From positions 45,717 through 109,716 of the forward strand of contig JAKUCV010002325.1 of NCBI GenBank assembly GCA_028386065.3: a stretch of DNA of 64,000 nt, in the 5' to 3' direction. Shown in pieces: positions 1 to 11,700 of the stretch (its first letter is position 1; the number at the start of each line of letters is the position of its first letter). The notes beneath the pieces are model-generated. The model was not told the DNA's origin and searched no databases. It saw nothing but the letters and a program-made list of their open reading frames with translations. The stretch comes from Turnera subulata. Taxonomy: Eukaryota > Streptophyta > Magnoliopsida > Malpighiales > Passifloraceae. The position numbers and the translations under genes are program-made.

Positions 1-510
1 TTCAAGGAATTGGGGTCTTGTAAAACGACAGGGGAGTCGACGCGGCTGTAAGAAAAGGAAAGACAAGAATCAGTGAACAGATTGATTGAGAGGTGATGTC
101 CAAAATGAAGACAACATTTGCATAGTTCAGTGTTGTAAAGTGAAAAAAACTATGCAAAAATAATTAAAAACAAAAAAAAAAAAGAAGAAAGAGGAGGAAG
201 AGGAGGATGGGGGGTACTTGTTATTGGTGTGTCGTCTATCGTAGGATTGGAAGAGGATTACAAAGAGTACCAGTGACGGCAGCAACAGGATTAGCGCCAC
301 CACCACCTCCGGGATCGTCAACCCAATTTCCATTACTCCTCTTCTTCTTCTTTTCTTTTCTTTTCTTCTCTATGTTCTTTTGTGTTTTCACTTTTCTCTT
401 CTGCTGCTGCTACTAAGTGATGAGCTTCGCTTCCCTTTGTTTCTCTTTCCTATTTGCAATGGCACTGTACCTATCAACTAGTTTGGTAACATAGAAAGAA
501 ATATCAGCAA
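1..510. other. Non-coding 5' edge of the window
   Basis: I see no supported gene here. Short open frames on both strands are low-complexity translations of an A/G-rich stretch (about 165-210) and a T/C-rich stretch (about 335-410). The last bases before 511 (CAA at 508-510) fit the CAA motif often found just upstream of plant tRNA genes. Confidence 0.6.
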
Positions 511-583
511 GCCCGTCTAGCTCAGTCGGTAGAGCGCAAGGCTCTTAACCTTGTGGTCGTGGGTTCGAGCCCCACGGTGGGCG
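511..583 (+). tRNA. tRNA-Lys (anticodon CTT)
   Basis: A complete 73-nt cloverleaf can be folded by eye. The acceptor stem pairs GCCCGTC with GGTGGGC, including two G-T pairs, and the discriminator is G. The D arm contains CTCAGTCGGTAGAG. The anticodon stem CAAGG/CCTTG encloses the loop CTCTTAA, with anticodon CTT at 544-546. The T arm contains GTGGGTTCGAGCCCCAC, which includes the B box GGTTCGAGCCC. There is no intron and CCA is not encoded, as expected for a nuclear gene. It should decode AAG as lysine. Confidence 0.96.
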
Positions 584-589
584 TATTAA

Positions 590-842
590 ATTTTTTGCTT
601 TTTCTAAAAATTCCCACAAGAATTGAATAATACATTGATAAATTAAAACCTAAATCACTCCACTCCATCAATAATTAATTTTGACAAATTAAAACCTCTC
701 CGCTTTTTCTAAAAATTCCCCCAAATTAAAACCTCTCCGCTTTTTCTAAAAATTCCCCCAAGAATTGAATAATACATTGATAAATGAAAACCTAAATCAC
801 TCCATCAATGATAATTCATTTTGATAAATTAAAACCTCTCCG
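590..842. repeat. AT-rich local tandem duplication
   Basis: A block of about 130-140 bp (core gctttttctaaaaattccc, then gaattgaataatacattgataaa, then a cctaaatcactcc segment) occurs twice. A 37-bp sub-unit (aaattaaaacctctccgc plus gctttttctaaaaattccc) is doubled between the copies. It starts at the tRNA terminator. It has no coding potential. Confidence 0.75.
591..596 (+). terminator. Pol III terminator of the tRNA gene
   Basis: A run of six T starts 7 nt downstream of the tRNA 3' end. This is the normal RNA polymerase III stop signal. Confidence 0.8.
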
Positions 843-1484
843 CAATGTATTTATAGTGATCTTTTATTATCTTGCAAACACAAACTCATAACACATGACA
901 TAATTAAGTCAATCTTGATTCAACATGCTCAAAACATTTAATATCCTATTACACATTAATTGCAATAATTTCTTTTATTGAATATCGATTATTGTTGTAA
1001 TCTATTACATATATAATTATTGAATATCGATTATAGATCCGGCGATGGAGGATTTATTAGTTTGCATTGATTCACGGCAAGCAATAATTTATCGAAATCA
1101 TATCTTCAGTATTGCTTTTATTCTCAATCTATTAATTAAAACCAATATTATTGTCAAGAAAATATATTTTTAGTCAAATTGCACGAAATAAACCAATAAG
1201 TCTTTATGCAATCTCACATACATCCATATATTTCTCAAGGTGTGTTGAGTGTGAATGTGTACGTAGTTGGGTTAAATCGTGGGTCCATATTAGAATCGTT
1301 ATGCTCTTGAATTGAAGGTTAGAAACAGATACTTCAAGAAAGGGAGTGATTCGGTTTGATGACTAAGGCCAAAATTTATTAGAGAAATCAATGCAAGAAA
1401 GCGAATGGAAATTGAAAGCGGTCACTGCTGATCGAAAAGATTACATGTAGCATTTTTTTGGAGAGCATCTTTGGAAGTAATCAA
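843..1484. other. Intergenic, nothing recognised
   Basis: AT-rich sequence between the repeat and the 3' end of the oxidase gene. The bases next to 1484 should include the 3' UTR of the minus-strand gene. No convincing ORF or RNA gene was seen. Confidence 0.5.
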
Positions 1485-3092
1485 TCAGAACGTACGAAGA
1501 GGAATGCTTTGTTCATAATTGAAGAAGTTATCTGGATCTACTCTTGCCTTCACCTGGACCAACCTTGGAAAATTATCCTTGAAATACTTGGTACCATAAA
1601 CTATACCCTCCCGGAAGCTGGTCTGGTTACTGAGATTGCTTCCTATGTCAACATCTCTGTAATTGAGGAAAGCCTCCCTTGGGTTCTTGGATACGTAGGG
1701 AGTCATTCCCTCGTACATTTTCCGGGTCAAACTTAAGTAATGGTCGCTGGCCTTACTTCCTTCTTCCTTCCAGTCAACATAGTACTGAATTAAGAACAAG
1801 TATCCAGCTCTGCGAGGGAATGGGGTGGCATTACTTGGCACCTCACTCATCTTTCCACCAAAAGGGTTCCATTTCATGTGGATGGGCTCGTATTTGATCA
1901 ACATCTTCCATATGTTTTCCAATGCATCCTTTGATATGGTTTGTTTCACATAATCAGATTTTATCTCGTATGAGATTGCTGGCCCTTTTGGCCTATCAAG
2001 TAACACATCAACCGGAGTTCCTAAAGGGAGTTCATACCAGAAAATAACGGACTCCGCCCAACTCATTTCAATGCAATCTTTGTCCTGCAAACCCAGTTCA
2101 GGGAAGCTGTTTTCTAGCAAGGGAAGAAGTGCACGGCTTCTCCCTAGAAACATACCGACCAATGTGATCTTAATCGTCTTCTGGCTAGTAGTGGCATTGA
2201 CAGCTTTTTGCACTACCAGCCTTATGAAAAGTTCCTTGTCTACTTCGGTAGCAACTTGTTGCCACCTATACGCGAGATCGGTTGCACCAGCTGCGTCCAC
2301 AGTCCTGTCAACCTGGAACACGGTGACGGTGGGAGGGACGCGAACCAATTTGATCTTCCATGAAAGGATCACTCCAAAGCTGGCTCCACCCCCTCCTCTA
2401 ATCGCCCAAAACAGATCTTCTCCCATGCCGGTTCTGTTAAGGATTCTACCCCTGGCATCAACTATTTGAGCATCAACGATATGATCCACGGAAAGCCCAT
2501 ATTTTCTCATCAAGTTCCCGTACCCACCACCACTGAAGTGGCCGCCAGTTCCCAAAGTGGTACAAACGCCAGCAGGGAACGCATGGACCTTGCTCAAGTT
2601 GGCGATCTTGTAGTAGAGTTCACCGGTAGTGGCCCCAGCCTGAACCCACGCCGTCTCCCCTGCCATGTCTACCTCGATGGACCGTAGTTTGAACATGTCT
2701 AGGATCACAAACGGGACGTGGGATACATAAGAGAGGCCGTCATAGTCATGGCCGCCACTCCGAATCCTTAGCTGCAACCCATGGGACTTTGCGCAGAGAA
2801 CGGTGGCTTGGACATGCGACTCGTGCATGGCTGTAATGATGGCAAGCGGTTTTGGAGTTGTGGGGGTCGAGAATCTGCGGTTGCTGATGTAAGTTTCCAA
2901 GGTTGACCGAAACAAGGTGTTGTTGGTGGTGAGGGTGTGGATGGCTTTGGAGACGGGGTGATTCGTGTTGCTATGCTGGCGAAGGCATTCAAGAAACTTA
3001 TCAAGAACTGAAGCATAGGCTCCTCCTCCCTTTGACATTATTGACAAAAGTAAGAGTAGTGTCATAGACATTATTGTTGCACTTGCTCCCAT
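1485..3092 (-). CDS. Berberine bridge enzyme-like FAD-linked oxidase
   Basis: A single-exon, 535-aa, full-length member of the plant BBE-like family (FAD_binding_4 followed by a BBE C-terminal domain). These are secreted flavoproteins that oxidise alkaloids, oligosaccharides or monolignols; the substrate cannot be told from sequence. Residues 1-26 look like a signal peptide (TLLLLLSIMS core). RSGGHDYDG places the histidine for 8-alpha FAD attachment at H115. The CTTLGTGGHFSGGGYG motif supplies the 6-S-cysteinyl residue at C177, so bicovalent flavinylation is expected. The C-terminal NYRDVDIG motif is present, followed by the usual tail (DPDNFFNYEQSIP). The first Met is used because a TATA-like element lies about 70 bp upstream. 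Met8 or Met10 is possible. No break was seen. Confidence 0.95.
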   Translation of the reverse strand: MGASATIMSMTLLLLLSIMSKGGGAYASVLDKFLECLRQHSNTNHPVSKAIHTLTTNNTLFRSTLETYISNRRFSTPTTPKPLAIITAMHESHVQATVLCAKSHGLQLRIRSGGHDYDGLSYVSHVPFVILDMFKLRSIEVDMAGETAWVQAGATTGELYYKIANLSKVHAFPAGVCTTLGTGGHFSGGGYGNLMRKYGLSVDHIVDAQIVDARGRILNRTGMGEDLFWAIRGGGGASFGVILSWKIKLVRVPPTVTVFQVDRTVDAAGATDLAYRWQQVATEVDKELFIRLVVQKAVNATTSQKTIKITLVGMFLGRSRALLPLLENSFPELGLQDKDCIEMSWAESVIFWYELPLGTPVDVLLDRPKGPAISYEIKSDYVKQTISKDALENIWKMLIKYEPIHMKWNPFGGKMSEVPSNATPFPRRAGYLFLIQYYVDWKEEGSKASDHYLSLTRKMYEGMTPYVSKNPREAFLNYRDVDIGSNLSNQTSFREGIVYGTKYFKDNFPRLVQVKARVDPDNFFNYEQSIPLRTF

Positions 3093-3158
3093 GTTTATAA
3101 TAGGGGGTGTCGCGCGTTGATATTTCAGCTTGTATTTTTACTCTCCTACACCGACAAA

Positions 3159-3176
3159 CTTATAAACAATATATAT
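3159..3176 (-). promoter_or_regulatory. TATA-like box of the BBE-like gene
   Basis: On the minus strand, TATATATTG followed by TTTATAAG lies about 65-85 bp upstream of the ATG at 3092. A second TATTATAAA sits directly before the ATG. It is too close to serve that start codon, but could serve Met8/Met10. Inferred by eye. Confidence 0.4.
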
Positions 3177-4086
3177 TTGCATTGGGGGTGGTCTGTGGAG
3201 ACGGGGGATTTAGGAAAAGAGGAGGAAAATCTATATCGATTATAACTACTATTCTGGTAAATAGCACTTTCCTTCCTTCCTCAGGTTTTAAGATGATTCT
3301 TTTGGATTCTAAAGAATCGGATGTGAATGAAAATGTGAAGTAACAAAATGAGTCACTAGGCAAAAGGAGACGCGTGCACTTGATTTTATAGCAATGTTCA
3401 AATACAAAATTGATTACCCTAGATTTAAATTACTAAATTTGTGTTTCAACGTAAGATTTTAGTTTATTACTATCATTATTAAATAATTCATAAATAAAAC
3501 TAAATTGTTTTTTACTAACGCGTATAAAGAAAGGGATTTGGAGGTTTTGGTATCCCAAGGTTTTAAGTCTGTACTAATTTTGTACCCAAAACTTTTTTTT
3601 ATCAATCAAGTCTCCTAGGTAGGATGCCATATGTCACGCCATGAGTGACGCCACATGAAATTTTGATTTCAGAAAATAAAAAATAAAAAATTAGGACTCA
3701 CACTAAAATTCCACGTGGCACCATTCGCGAGCAATCCGTGACATCCTTGCCCGGTATAAGCTCAGGGTACAAAATTGGTACAATTAAGAGAAGTTAAGGT
3801 ATAACATTGGTTATCAAAAAAAAAAAAGGTATAACATTGGTACCAAAAGAAATCAGAATACATGATTGGCACAAATTAAAAACTCGGGCACCAAAAATCT
3901 ATCCCTATCAAAAACTAATAATTTTATTATATACTTTGAGAATAAAAATATTATTTTGGATAAAATGATAATACTTGGTGAAAAAATTATTGAATTTAAA
4001 ATATTGTATAAAAGAGTAGAATGCACATATTCATATAATATAATTCATGGTATCCTTTAGAGGAAAAAAATTATACACAAGACTTG
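3177..4086. other. Intergenic, nothing recognised
   Basis: AT-rich DNA with two copies of a short ggtataacattgg motif around 3798-3843. No gene could be supported. Confidence 0.5.
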
Positions 4087-4361
4087 ACAAACACAAACTG
4101 CTTTCTTAATTAAAACATGAACTGCTAATTTCTCAATTAAAGCAACATAAACACAAACTGCTTTCTTAATTAAAACATGAACTGCTACTTTCTCAATTAA
4201 AGCAACATAAACACAAACTGCTTTCTTAATTAAAACATGGACTGCTAATTTCTCAATTAAAGCAACATAAAACACAAACTGCTTTCTTAATTAAAATATG
4301 AACTGCTACTTTCTCAATTAAAGCAACATAAACACAAACTGCTTTCTTAATTAAAGCAACA
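4087..4361. repeat. 60-bp minisatellite with alternating copies, about 4.5 units
   Basis: Units of 60-61 bp start acacaaactgctttcttaat and end tctcaattaaagcaacata. Successive units alternate between aactgctaattt and aactgctacttt (A-B-A-B), so the true higher-order period is about 120 bp. Each unit is itself made of two related halves (aactgcttt...aattaaa and aactgct..ttt..aattaaa). A minus-strand open frame through the array is just translated repeat. Confidence 0.92.
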
Positions 4362-4890
4362 AAAATAACACACAAAATATCCAATGCTTCAGTAGTTAGT
4401 AGAAGAAACTTTGTATTTTTTCACCAACCTAATGAAGCTTTGCTTAAAGTTAAACTACTAGTGTTCAGAAATATTGTGTCATTAATATGTTAAATTACAA
4501 TTGCAGGTTGTTGTAGGTTTACTTTGGAATTCTTTAATGAAACTTATTAGACTTGATCTTTAACTATGGGCCTCAAAAGAAAATTGATGTATCTACATTT
4601 TCTAATATTTATAATTTAGGATAAGAGTTTATTAGTATTTTCAATATTCAAAATTAAATAGCTATATACACATAAAATACTATTTGCCAATGAATATCAA
4701 GAAACAAAACATAAATAAATAATAATTACTGGAGTATTAATTAAATAGTAACATATCATCAACTATCTCTCAAGTTCAGCTTCATTATTGAAATAAACAT
4801 CGTCCACCACGACCCCAAATAATATCATATGATAAGAATAAGATACAGTAGAAGCTGGACAATGACTGAGATCAGGATCTTCAAATACCA
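4362..4890. other. Intergenic, probable 3' flank of the small minus-strand ORF
   Basis: AT-rich. No ORF or RNA gene could be supported. Confidence 0.45.
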
Positions 4891-5094
4891 TTAACCTCTT
4901 CCTTGAATAAAGGTCTTGAGCTTTCCCCAGAGTTTTCCCATTGCATCATCTTCAATTACCTTGCAATACATTCTCTTACACACCATTCTTACTCTGCCTG
5001 CCTTCTCTTCTATCCAGCCCTGCAGGAACTGCCAAGCTTCCTTGAAACGTATTTTGGCATGTTTGCCATGGTATTGGTTGGCAGTACTCATCAT
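4891..5094 (-). CDS. Possible small basic protein, 67 aa, unknown
   Basis: I do not recognise this protein. It is 67 aa and rich in Lys/Arg, with two adjacent cysteines in VCKRMYC and no signal peptide or membrane segment. The sequence is not low complexity. The ORF starts at the first ATG pair downstream of a good TATA box (TATAAAT, minus strand, 5192-5186), leaving a 5' UTR of plausible length. That is the main reason for listing it. It could be a short gene, the first exon of a longer one, or chance. Confidence 0.35.
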   Translation of the reverse strand: MMSTANQYHGKHAKIRFKEAWQFLQGWIEEKAGRVRMVCKRMYCKVIEDDAMGKLWGKLKTFIQGRG

Positions 5095-5185
5095 GAATTA
5101 GCTAGTAAGTAATCTCTTTACTATGCAAAAACTGGATCGTTTGAACCCTCGCTGTAGTGTAAATATTCTAAACGATCGCTGGCTC

Positions 5186-5192
5186 ATTTATA
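5186..5192 (-). promoter_or_regulatory. TATA box (TATAAAT) ahead of the small ORF
   Basis: The minus strand reads cagTATAAATgagcc about 95 bp upstream of the ATG at 5094. No intervening ATG was seen. Confidence 0.4.
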
Positions 5193-8098
5193 CTGGTGCT
5201 CTGCTCTCTTAGAATTCTTCAAAGCCTTGCATTAATTTGTCACAGGTTACAAGGTTCTAGGTTCACTCGCATACCTGCATTTTCATAGGATTATGTTCCT
5301 GATCATGTTTAATACTAATACTACTAAAATCTTGAGAAACTGAATAGTCATGGTTAAAGACACGCAAACGCGGCGTTTGCTTAACCATGATGACTATTGA
5401 GTTGCCGACTGACTCTAATCATCTGCAGATTCAGCCTAATTAGTATGGGGTACTCATGATTTTTTGGGATTATTACTCTCCTCCGTTCACGAGTTAACTT
5501 TCTTCTAGCCTTCAAAGTGACTTCCAAAGGTCTATCCCAAAATCAAAGTGGATTAATGCAAAAGAGATTGTAGTTGTGAACATCTTGAACCCAGAAATAT
5601 AAGCATGTACACAAAAAGATTGACGATAACCAATCCACGACTTCTTATCGTGATTAACAAATTCAGCGTAAACTGTAAATATCCTGTAAGTGTTTAGAAC
5701 ACTAAGAAAACTTCCCAAGGTTTCACAAAATTAGGTGGAGAACACGCATACTAAGGAAGCCCTCATAGTGTATAAGGGTCGGTCCTTTGGACCATTCTAT
5801 CAAACTGGTGTCTTGCATTTATAAAATTAATAAGAAGATCCTGATGCAAAATAATACTAGAGTACTTGAGTGAAGCAGATGACTAGATTAGATTGAAAAT
5901 TTAAAATTGCTTGTAAGAATATTAAGATTGCTAGATGGGTTACGATGGGCTCATTGCGAGGTTGAGCCTGTGCGTCGCTTTTATTGGGCTTGACGCTTGA
6001 GGATGGTGGGAAACAAGTTATGGAACTTAGCCTTTGTCTATGGCCATAGTTGTTCTTAGGTTCACTTGTGCTCCCGGGCCTATGTGGTTCCATCGAATAG
6101 AAATGATTCATGATATCATATTTGTATTTCCTGAGAAATTACTTTACACTCCTAAATTACCCATGTCATCCTGTTCACAAAAAAGTAAACACCCCTTATT
6201 GTTTGACCACAATGAACTCAACATGAGTGAAAATTTAGCTTCCATTCTTCACCATTCAGAAAGAAGTCATATTTGTGCTCTTTTTTGGAAAAAAAAAAAT
6301 TACGTTCTATTTGTTTTGCGAAACACAATGTAATAAAGCATAAAGTGTATGTGAAGGGTAAGAAAGCCGAAACCACTAAAACCATGAGATGTGTTGTACA
6401 TGAGTGATAGCCAGTGATACAGCCAATGGTTAAACAGTCTCCAAAGCCTGCAAAAGAATGGTAGTGCAAGCTTGTGAAGTACTTAAATTATTAGCCCAGT
6501 ACATTGCACTGTTAGCACTATTATTGCCCAACTCACCAACAGGTAAATTGCAGAGGGGACATGTCTCCTCTTTTTTGAATAAATAGAATAAATGGTCACA
6601 CACTTCATTGCTTAAATTAGGTGCACTGTCACACAATTGCTTAAGGAAAGAGTTGTCCATGATTCATGTGAAAAAGTTAGTGTATGTACAAATGGGACCT
6701 TCTCATGCCATGATTGAAGCCACAATAAGGAATGTGATTATCTTCTCTCTTTTTCCCTCACTTTTGTCGACCATAAAGCTTTGGAATAGAAGAGAGGTGG
6801 GTAGGAATTCGTCCCTGACCCCTGCCCCATCTTCTGCTTTTCATCATATACACCACACACACTCTAACACCTCTTTATCTTTCACCCTTGACCCAACATT
6901 ATTTTGATAGATCATTTTCATATACATTTCTGCCACCGCACTATTACACCACACCACCATATCCATCCGTGTGACAACAAATGGTACTTCGATCAACACA
7001 TGTATTAACCCACCACTACTTAGGGAAAAAAACCCTTTTAAGTTTTCCAAGAACCAAAAAAAATGGTACTATTGTGCTAATTAGATGACAAAGTGTTTTA
7101 AAAGTAGTTTAATCTACAGGAACAGTAGTGCGTTTAACCATTTGATGGTTTGCAAGTGTCCACAGCTTCGGCATTTGGGTTTCACGGCAGATCTTAACAC
7201 AAGTTACAAGAAAAGAGTGCCATCGCAGGTGCAAAATTTTGGAAGGACTGGGCCTGCAATTCCTTGGGATATATATCATCGTCGCATCATCGGGCTAATG
7301 TGACAAAACAATCAGTTTCAAAAATAAAAAAAGACAAAACAATCAATGTACTTATCACATTTCTTCATCTAATTTTTGTTGGTACGTAGCACAGCAGGTA
7401 GATGTGATATCATGTTCTTCAGCGATTCTTATCAGTAAACAGTTTCTATTTTTAATGAGAAGAAAGAGTTTATTAGTACAACTCGTAAAGCTGAAGAAAA
7501 AAAGCATAATAATTGATGGTATTCTCAAAAAGAAAAAAAACTGTTAAAAATAAAAGCCACTATATAATAATAAAGTTAAGTAGGAATATTATCTTTCATA
7601 AACTACAGACGGGAATAATTACATAGGAAAAAAAGTTCAAAATTAAGAAGATGAAAGGAGCAATAATGTTCAGTACTTTAATATATTAATATTCTTAAAG
7701 ATAAGAATATTGCCAGTACCTGCTTCATTTATTTCAGTCTGATCATGTCAAGTAATTTTCCCAGTGCTAACATCAACTTGTAAAACGAAGACACTGACAC
7801 CAAACTCACCATGAAAAGATCTCCAAATTTATTCAGACTAAAATACAATTTTTTTCTCAAAAAAGGAAAAAGTAAAGAGGGAAAAAAAAACATTACAGTG
7901 CAGCACCAACAAATAAACCAATCCCCCCACCGTCTTATAATAAAGAAAAACAAGTATTTAGCAGAATGACTACAGATTAAAGCCTAATAAAAAAGGAGAA
8001 AAAAGTGCTGATGACAGTACTGATAAAGATGATTGATTAGCAGCAAGAAATTAAGAAGAAAAGAAGAAGAAGAAGAAGAAGAGAAGCCTAGCAAGTAA
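5193..8098. other. Long intergenic stretch
   Basis: No gene could be supported. Short open frames (for example minus strand 6430-6660 with a CPLC motif, and plus strand 6034-6333) lack any recognisable domain or promoter context. A purine-rich (aag)n microsatellite lies at about 8055-8085, just downstream of the next gene. Confidence 0.5.
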
Positions 8099-8776
8099 CT
8101 AATGAGCCATGGCGACCTGGGGTGTATAATTGATGCTTCTCTGGTGAGGCATGGCAAGCATGGTAGTGTGATCCAAGAAATCGTTGAGTGAGGACACAGA
8201 CTGTAGTATTGTCCTCAAATCATCTGCACAAGAGAAGCTCATGTTGCCTAAGCGCCTCACTGCATAAACATAGAAAGTTATGCACCCTTTCCTGAACTTA
8301 AACCTCGCCATTTCATATCCATTAAGCCCTCTTATAAGCTTCTTGTTCACTTCTCCCAGTGGTATCTCCGGCGGCCATATTCTGTCCACCGCCAGCTTGA
8401 GGGACTCGGATTCGAACACAAACACTAGCACCTTGGATTTCTTGGTGCCAAGGCCAAGTGTTAGGGTGTGCCAGGCGTGGTGTGCCAAGATGGTGAAGTT
8501 TGTGGGCAAGAAAGCTGTGGTTGAAGGGAAAGGTATTTTGTTGTTCTTGGAGTTGTTCTTGTTTGTTGGGGGATAAGAGAGGACTTTGAGGAGCTCGAGA
8601 GGTCTTGCTCGTCGGATAGTGAAAGATTTTACTATGAACTGACCGCCAAAACGAAGACCCTTCACTTCTGAGCTAGGCTTGAAGGAAAAATCCGATGCAG
8701 CTGGTTTTGTGGTTTGGTCATTTGGGTGCTGGTGTTTTTGCTTCTTATTGTGCTTCTTCTTCTCTTTCTCTTCCAT
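8099..8776 (-). CDS. Conserved plant protein of unknown function, 225 aa
   Basis: A single-exon 225-aa ORF. Residues 1-25 are a Lys/His/Gln-rich basic head that could act as a nuclear signal. The body is compact and looks like a conserved globular plant domain, with blocks such as GGQFIVKSFTIRRARPLELL, FTILAHHAWHTLTLGLGTKK, IWPPEIPLGEVNKKLIRGL and FKFRKGCITFYVYAVRR. I believe close relatives exist across angiosperms but cannot attach a family name or a function. There are no transmembrane segments or catalytic motifs. A minus-strand TATA-like stretch (TATATAAT, about 8876-8868) lies about 95 bp upstream of the ATG and supports this start. No break is evident. Confidence 0.8.
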   Translation of the reverse strand: MEEKEKKKHNKKQKHQHPNDQTTKPAASDFSFKPSSEVKGLRFGGQFIVKSFTIRRARPLELLKVLSYPPTNKNNSKNNKIPFPSTTAFLPTNFTILAHHAWHTLTLGLGTKKSKVLVFVFESESLKLAVDRIWPPEIPLGEVNKKLIRGLNGYEMARFKFRKGCITFYVYAVRRLGNMSFSCADDLRTILQSVSSLNDFLDHTTMLAMPHQRSINYTPQVAMAH

Positions 8777-11700
8777 GGAATGGATGGGTGGTTTGTGAGC
8801 CTCTTGGTGGGGAGTGGGTTTTGTTGTACGTAATAACCCACAAACTCTATAACTTTTGATGATGCATTATATATTGTTTTTCTCTTTTCTTATTCTTTAC
8901 TTTGTTTTTTTTTTGTTTGACAGATTGTAGTCAAAAGGGAGGGTAAACCACTTTACACAGTTTTGATTATCTTAATATTTCGAAGCTATTCCGTATAATT
9001 TAATTTAAGGTAAGTTAGTGTCAAATGAAATGACATTAGAAAAATGGGAAATTGAAAAGTGCACACTTTCTTTATTAACATATCCCATGATGTTGCCTCC
9101 TCTCTTTTCTCTTATCGTCTTTTACTGTATGTGCACATCATTAGGCATAGAGTAAAGGTGAAACTAAATCAGATTAGCAGTTTGCAGGAGCTACAAAGAA
9201 TAAACATCCAACCAAAAAATCACAATCTCCAATTAGCAGAAATGCTTGATCAGTACCTCCATGTTACGTAATTAATTAAGCCACAAGGACCAATATTCAA
9301 TACTTTAGAAGCATAACATGTGCAACTAGGCGGTCTAGGGCTTCCAAACGATAATTACTCTCTATATTTAGTATGAAAATGCTCACTAATAGAGGGATAG
9401 GACCACATTAACCAGACCCCATATTGGAAATAATCCGAGTCCCTAATGAAGAAGATAAGCTGTTATTCATGGGCAAACGAGAAATTAAGATAACCAATAT
9501 AACAAAAACATGATTACACCCATTTGTTTAAAAGCCTTGCTAATAGTTAATTATGTCTACTATTATGGTCATTTACTAAAGCAGATTTCCTTTTCTCTTC
9601 TTTTTCTTTCTGGGACTGCTAATTAAAATCTTCACATGTCTATGGGAAAGGATTGTGACTATGATGTGGCTTTTTTTTTTTTGTATACATAGTTAGTCGT
9701 TACAAATATTTTGGTTTTGCACATTTGGTTGATACATGAAACTACTTCAGTCTAAAAATATATCTGGAAAGAAATGGGAATAACTAAGATCTGGTGTTGG
9801 TGGCTGGTACACTTAAATAATGATTAACTTATCAGACATGGCTACTTCAGCCGACAAGTGTAACACAGATAGCTGGATATGGACCCATTACTATAGATTT
9901 GGTGGTGGTTGTTTGGGGGAATAAACTTAACAAATTATAAATAATGAAATGAGATTAAATAGAATAACAAGCAGTGCTTGTCTTTGATTCCTTGTGTGTC
10001 ATGAGCCATAGATAACGTTGGCTTACCCCTATTAAATTTTTGACAACTCACAGGTCTTCTCGCTAAAGTTGTTAGTTTTCCCTCCTCAAGGCACCGCTCC
10101 TTTAATTATGTCATGAAAAGAAATTCCAGAGGTGTTGAGAAAGACCCTGAGGCAACCCTTGCAAGAGGGGCCACTATGGGAGTGAAAAGTCTTTGCCATC
10201 CAGTTTTAGTGTCCCCAATGATAAAATCATTTCATTATTTGCTTTTTATTAATTATACCCTTCATTCAAGGTCATAAGACTTGTCTGGCACATAAAGAAG
10301 CAATTCAACAAAAATCCTCTAAAAAATTAATTCACATTTTTGTACGAAGAAATGCATCTCTAGATTGCATGTGACAGGAAATCCATTGACATGATGTATT
10401 ATGAGATTGTTTGGACCCTAAGTCTTCACAATATGTGGTATCTATCAGTTTACTAGGATTAGATCAGTTTGGAAGGGGAGGATCCACCTTCCCGCTAAGT
10501 TAGCTGATCAGCCACTTAATTAATTACTAATTCAGGCTCATCCACTAAATTGATGCAGAATCTCTCAGTAACCATTTATAGTCATCCACCAGAAATTGAG
10601 TCATTGCCAAATTAAACAAGCAAAGAATATGGTGCAAATGAATCTTCTACCACATCTCTGGATCAACTTGTGGAGGAATGCCACAAATAGCTGGTTTTCC
10701 TTACTGAAATCAACTTTAAGCTCTTGCCCAAACATTACAAGAAAATTAGGAGAAGAAAATATGTTAACGCTGCACAACTGTAAGGACAAGCCGCCCCTTT
10801 TTCAAGCATAGGCCACAGCCAAAAGAATGTTAAGTATTGCCAAAATGGGCTCCATCACACACATCGAGTGACCCTAAAATAACTTATATTAAAGTTAACT
10901 CCAAAGTACTGATTCCTCTCTCTCTAAGTTGTTGTTACATTTTTCTTTTTTTAACTCGGGTTGATGTTATTTCAATCAAGTGGTATAAATAGTAGATTGT
11001 ATCAGGAATGCATCTAATTAGAAAGTGAAGAAAGGCAGAAAAAAAAAAAAAGCCTTATTGTACTTGTTTAGCAAGATATTAGGATTAGCTTTCTTGAGTT
11101 GGTCTGTCATGGTCGCAAAATGACAATTAACAGAAAAATGCAGCAAAATTAGTCTATATCATGTTCAAAAACGGATGATGAACCTTTATGATTCGAATAA
11201 TGGCAGAAAAACAGAACAGGTTAGATGTTGTTCTCATGGCTGGTGAGGTTTGCATGATTAGCATAATACCTTTCTCATATTTACTTCAACTCTAATTTTG
11301 TAGCTATAATACCTAAAACGGGAAACAACCTTTTGTGGCAAAAAACTGGGAAACAGTTGAATCAAGATTACCCCAGATTTTTAATTACCTGGGGGACTTC
11401 AACATCTACAATGGAGATGGTCCAACTACCAATAGACCAATCAGAATTACGTCCATTAACTTTACCTCACTTACGGGTAAAACTAATTGCATCTATCAAC
11501 GCATTCCTGCAGCTAAGTGCCAAGTGCTAACGTTGTGGATTTGGGGCCCGAGGCACCTTGCTAACGTTGTACGCTCGTTTACTACTAGATCACGACTTAT
11601 ACACTGGCCTACACGGCCGTAATGTCGTCCCATGTGATATTCTTTTTGGGTCTATAGCGATACTACTAACCGGTACCTGATGTGTGGGCTTATTCGATCA

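Noticed and set aside
4057..4275. 72-codon repetitive ORF, minus strand
   Set aside because: Simply the 60-bp minisatellite read as protein.
4087..4361. CRISPR-like regular repeat
   Set aside because: Repeat units are contiguous without unique spacers, and this is a plant genome.
6430..6660. Minus-strand ORF with a CPLC motif, considered as a zinc-finger exon
   Set aside because: Only one CxxC pair, with no further zinc ligands, splice context or promoter.
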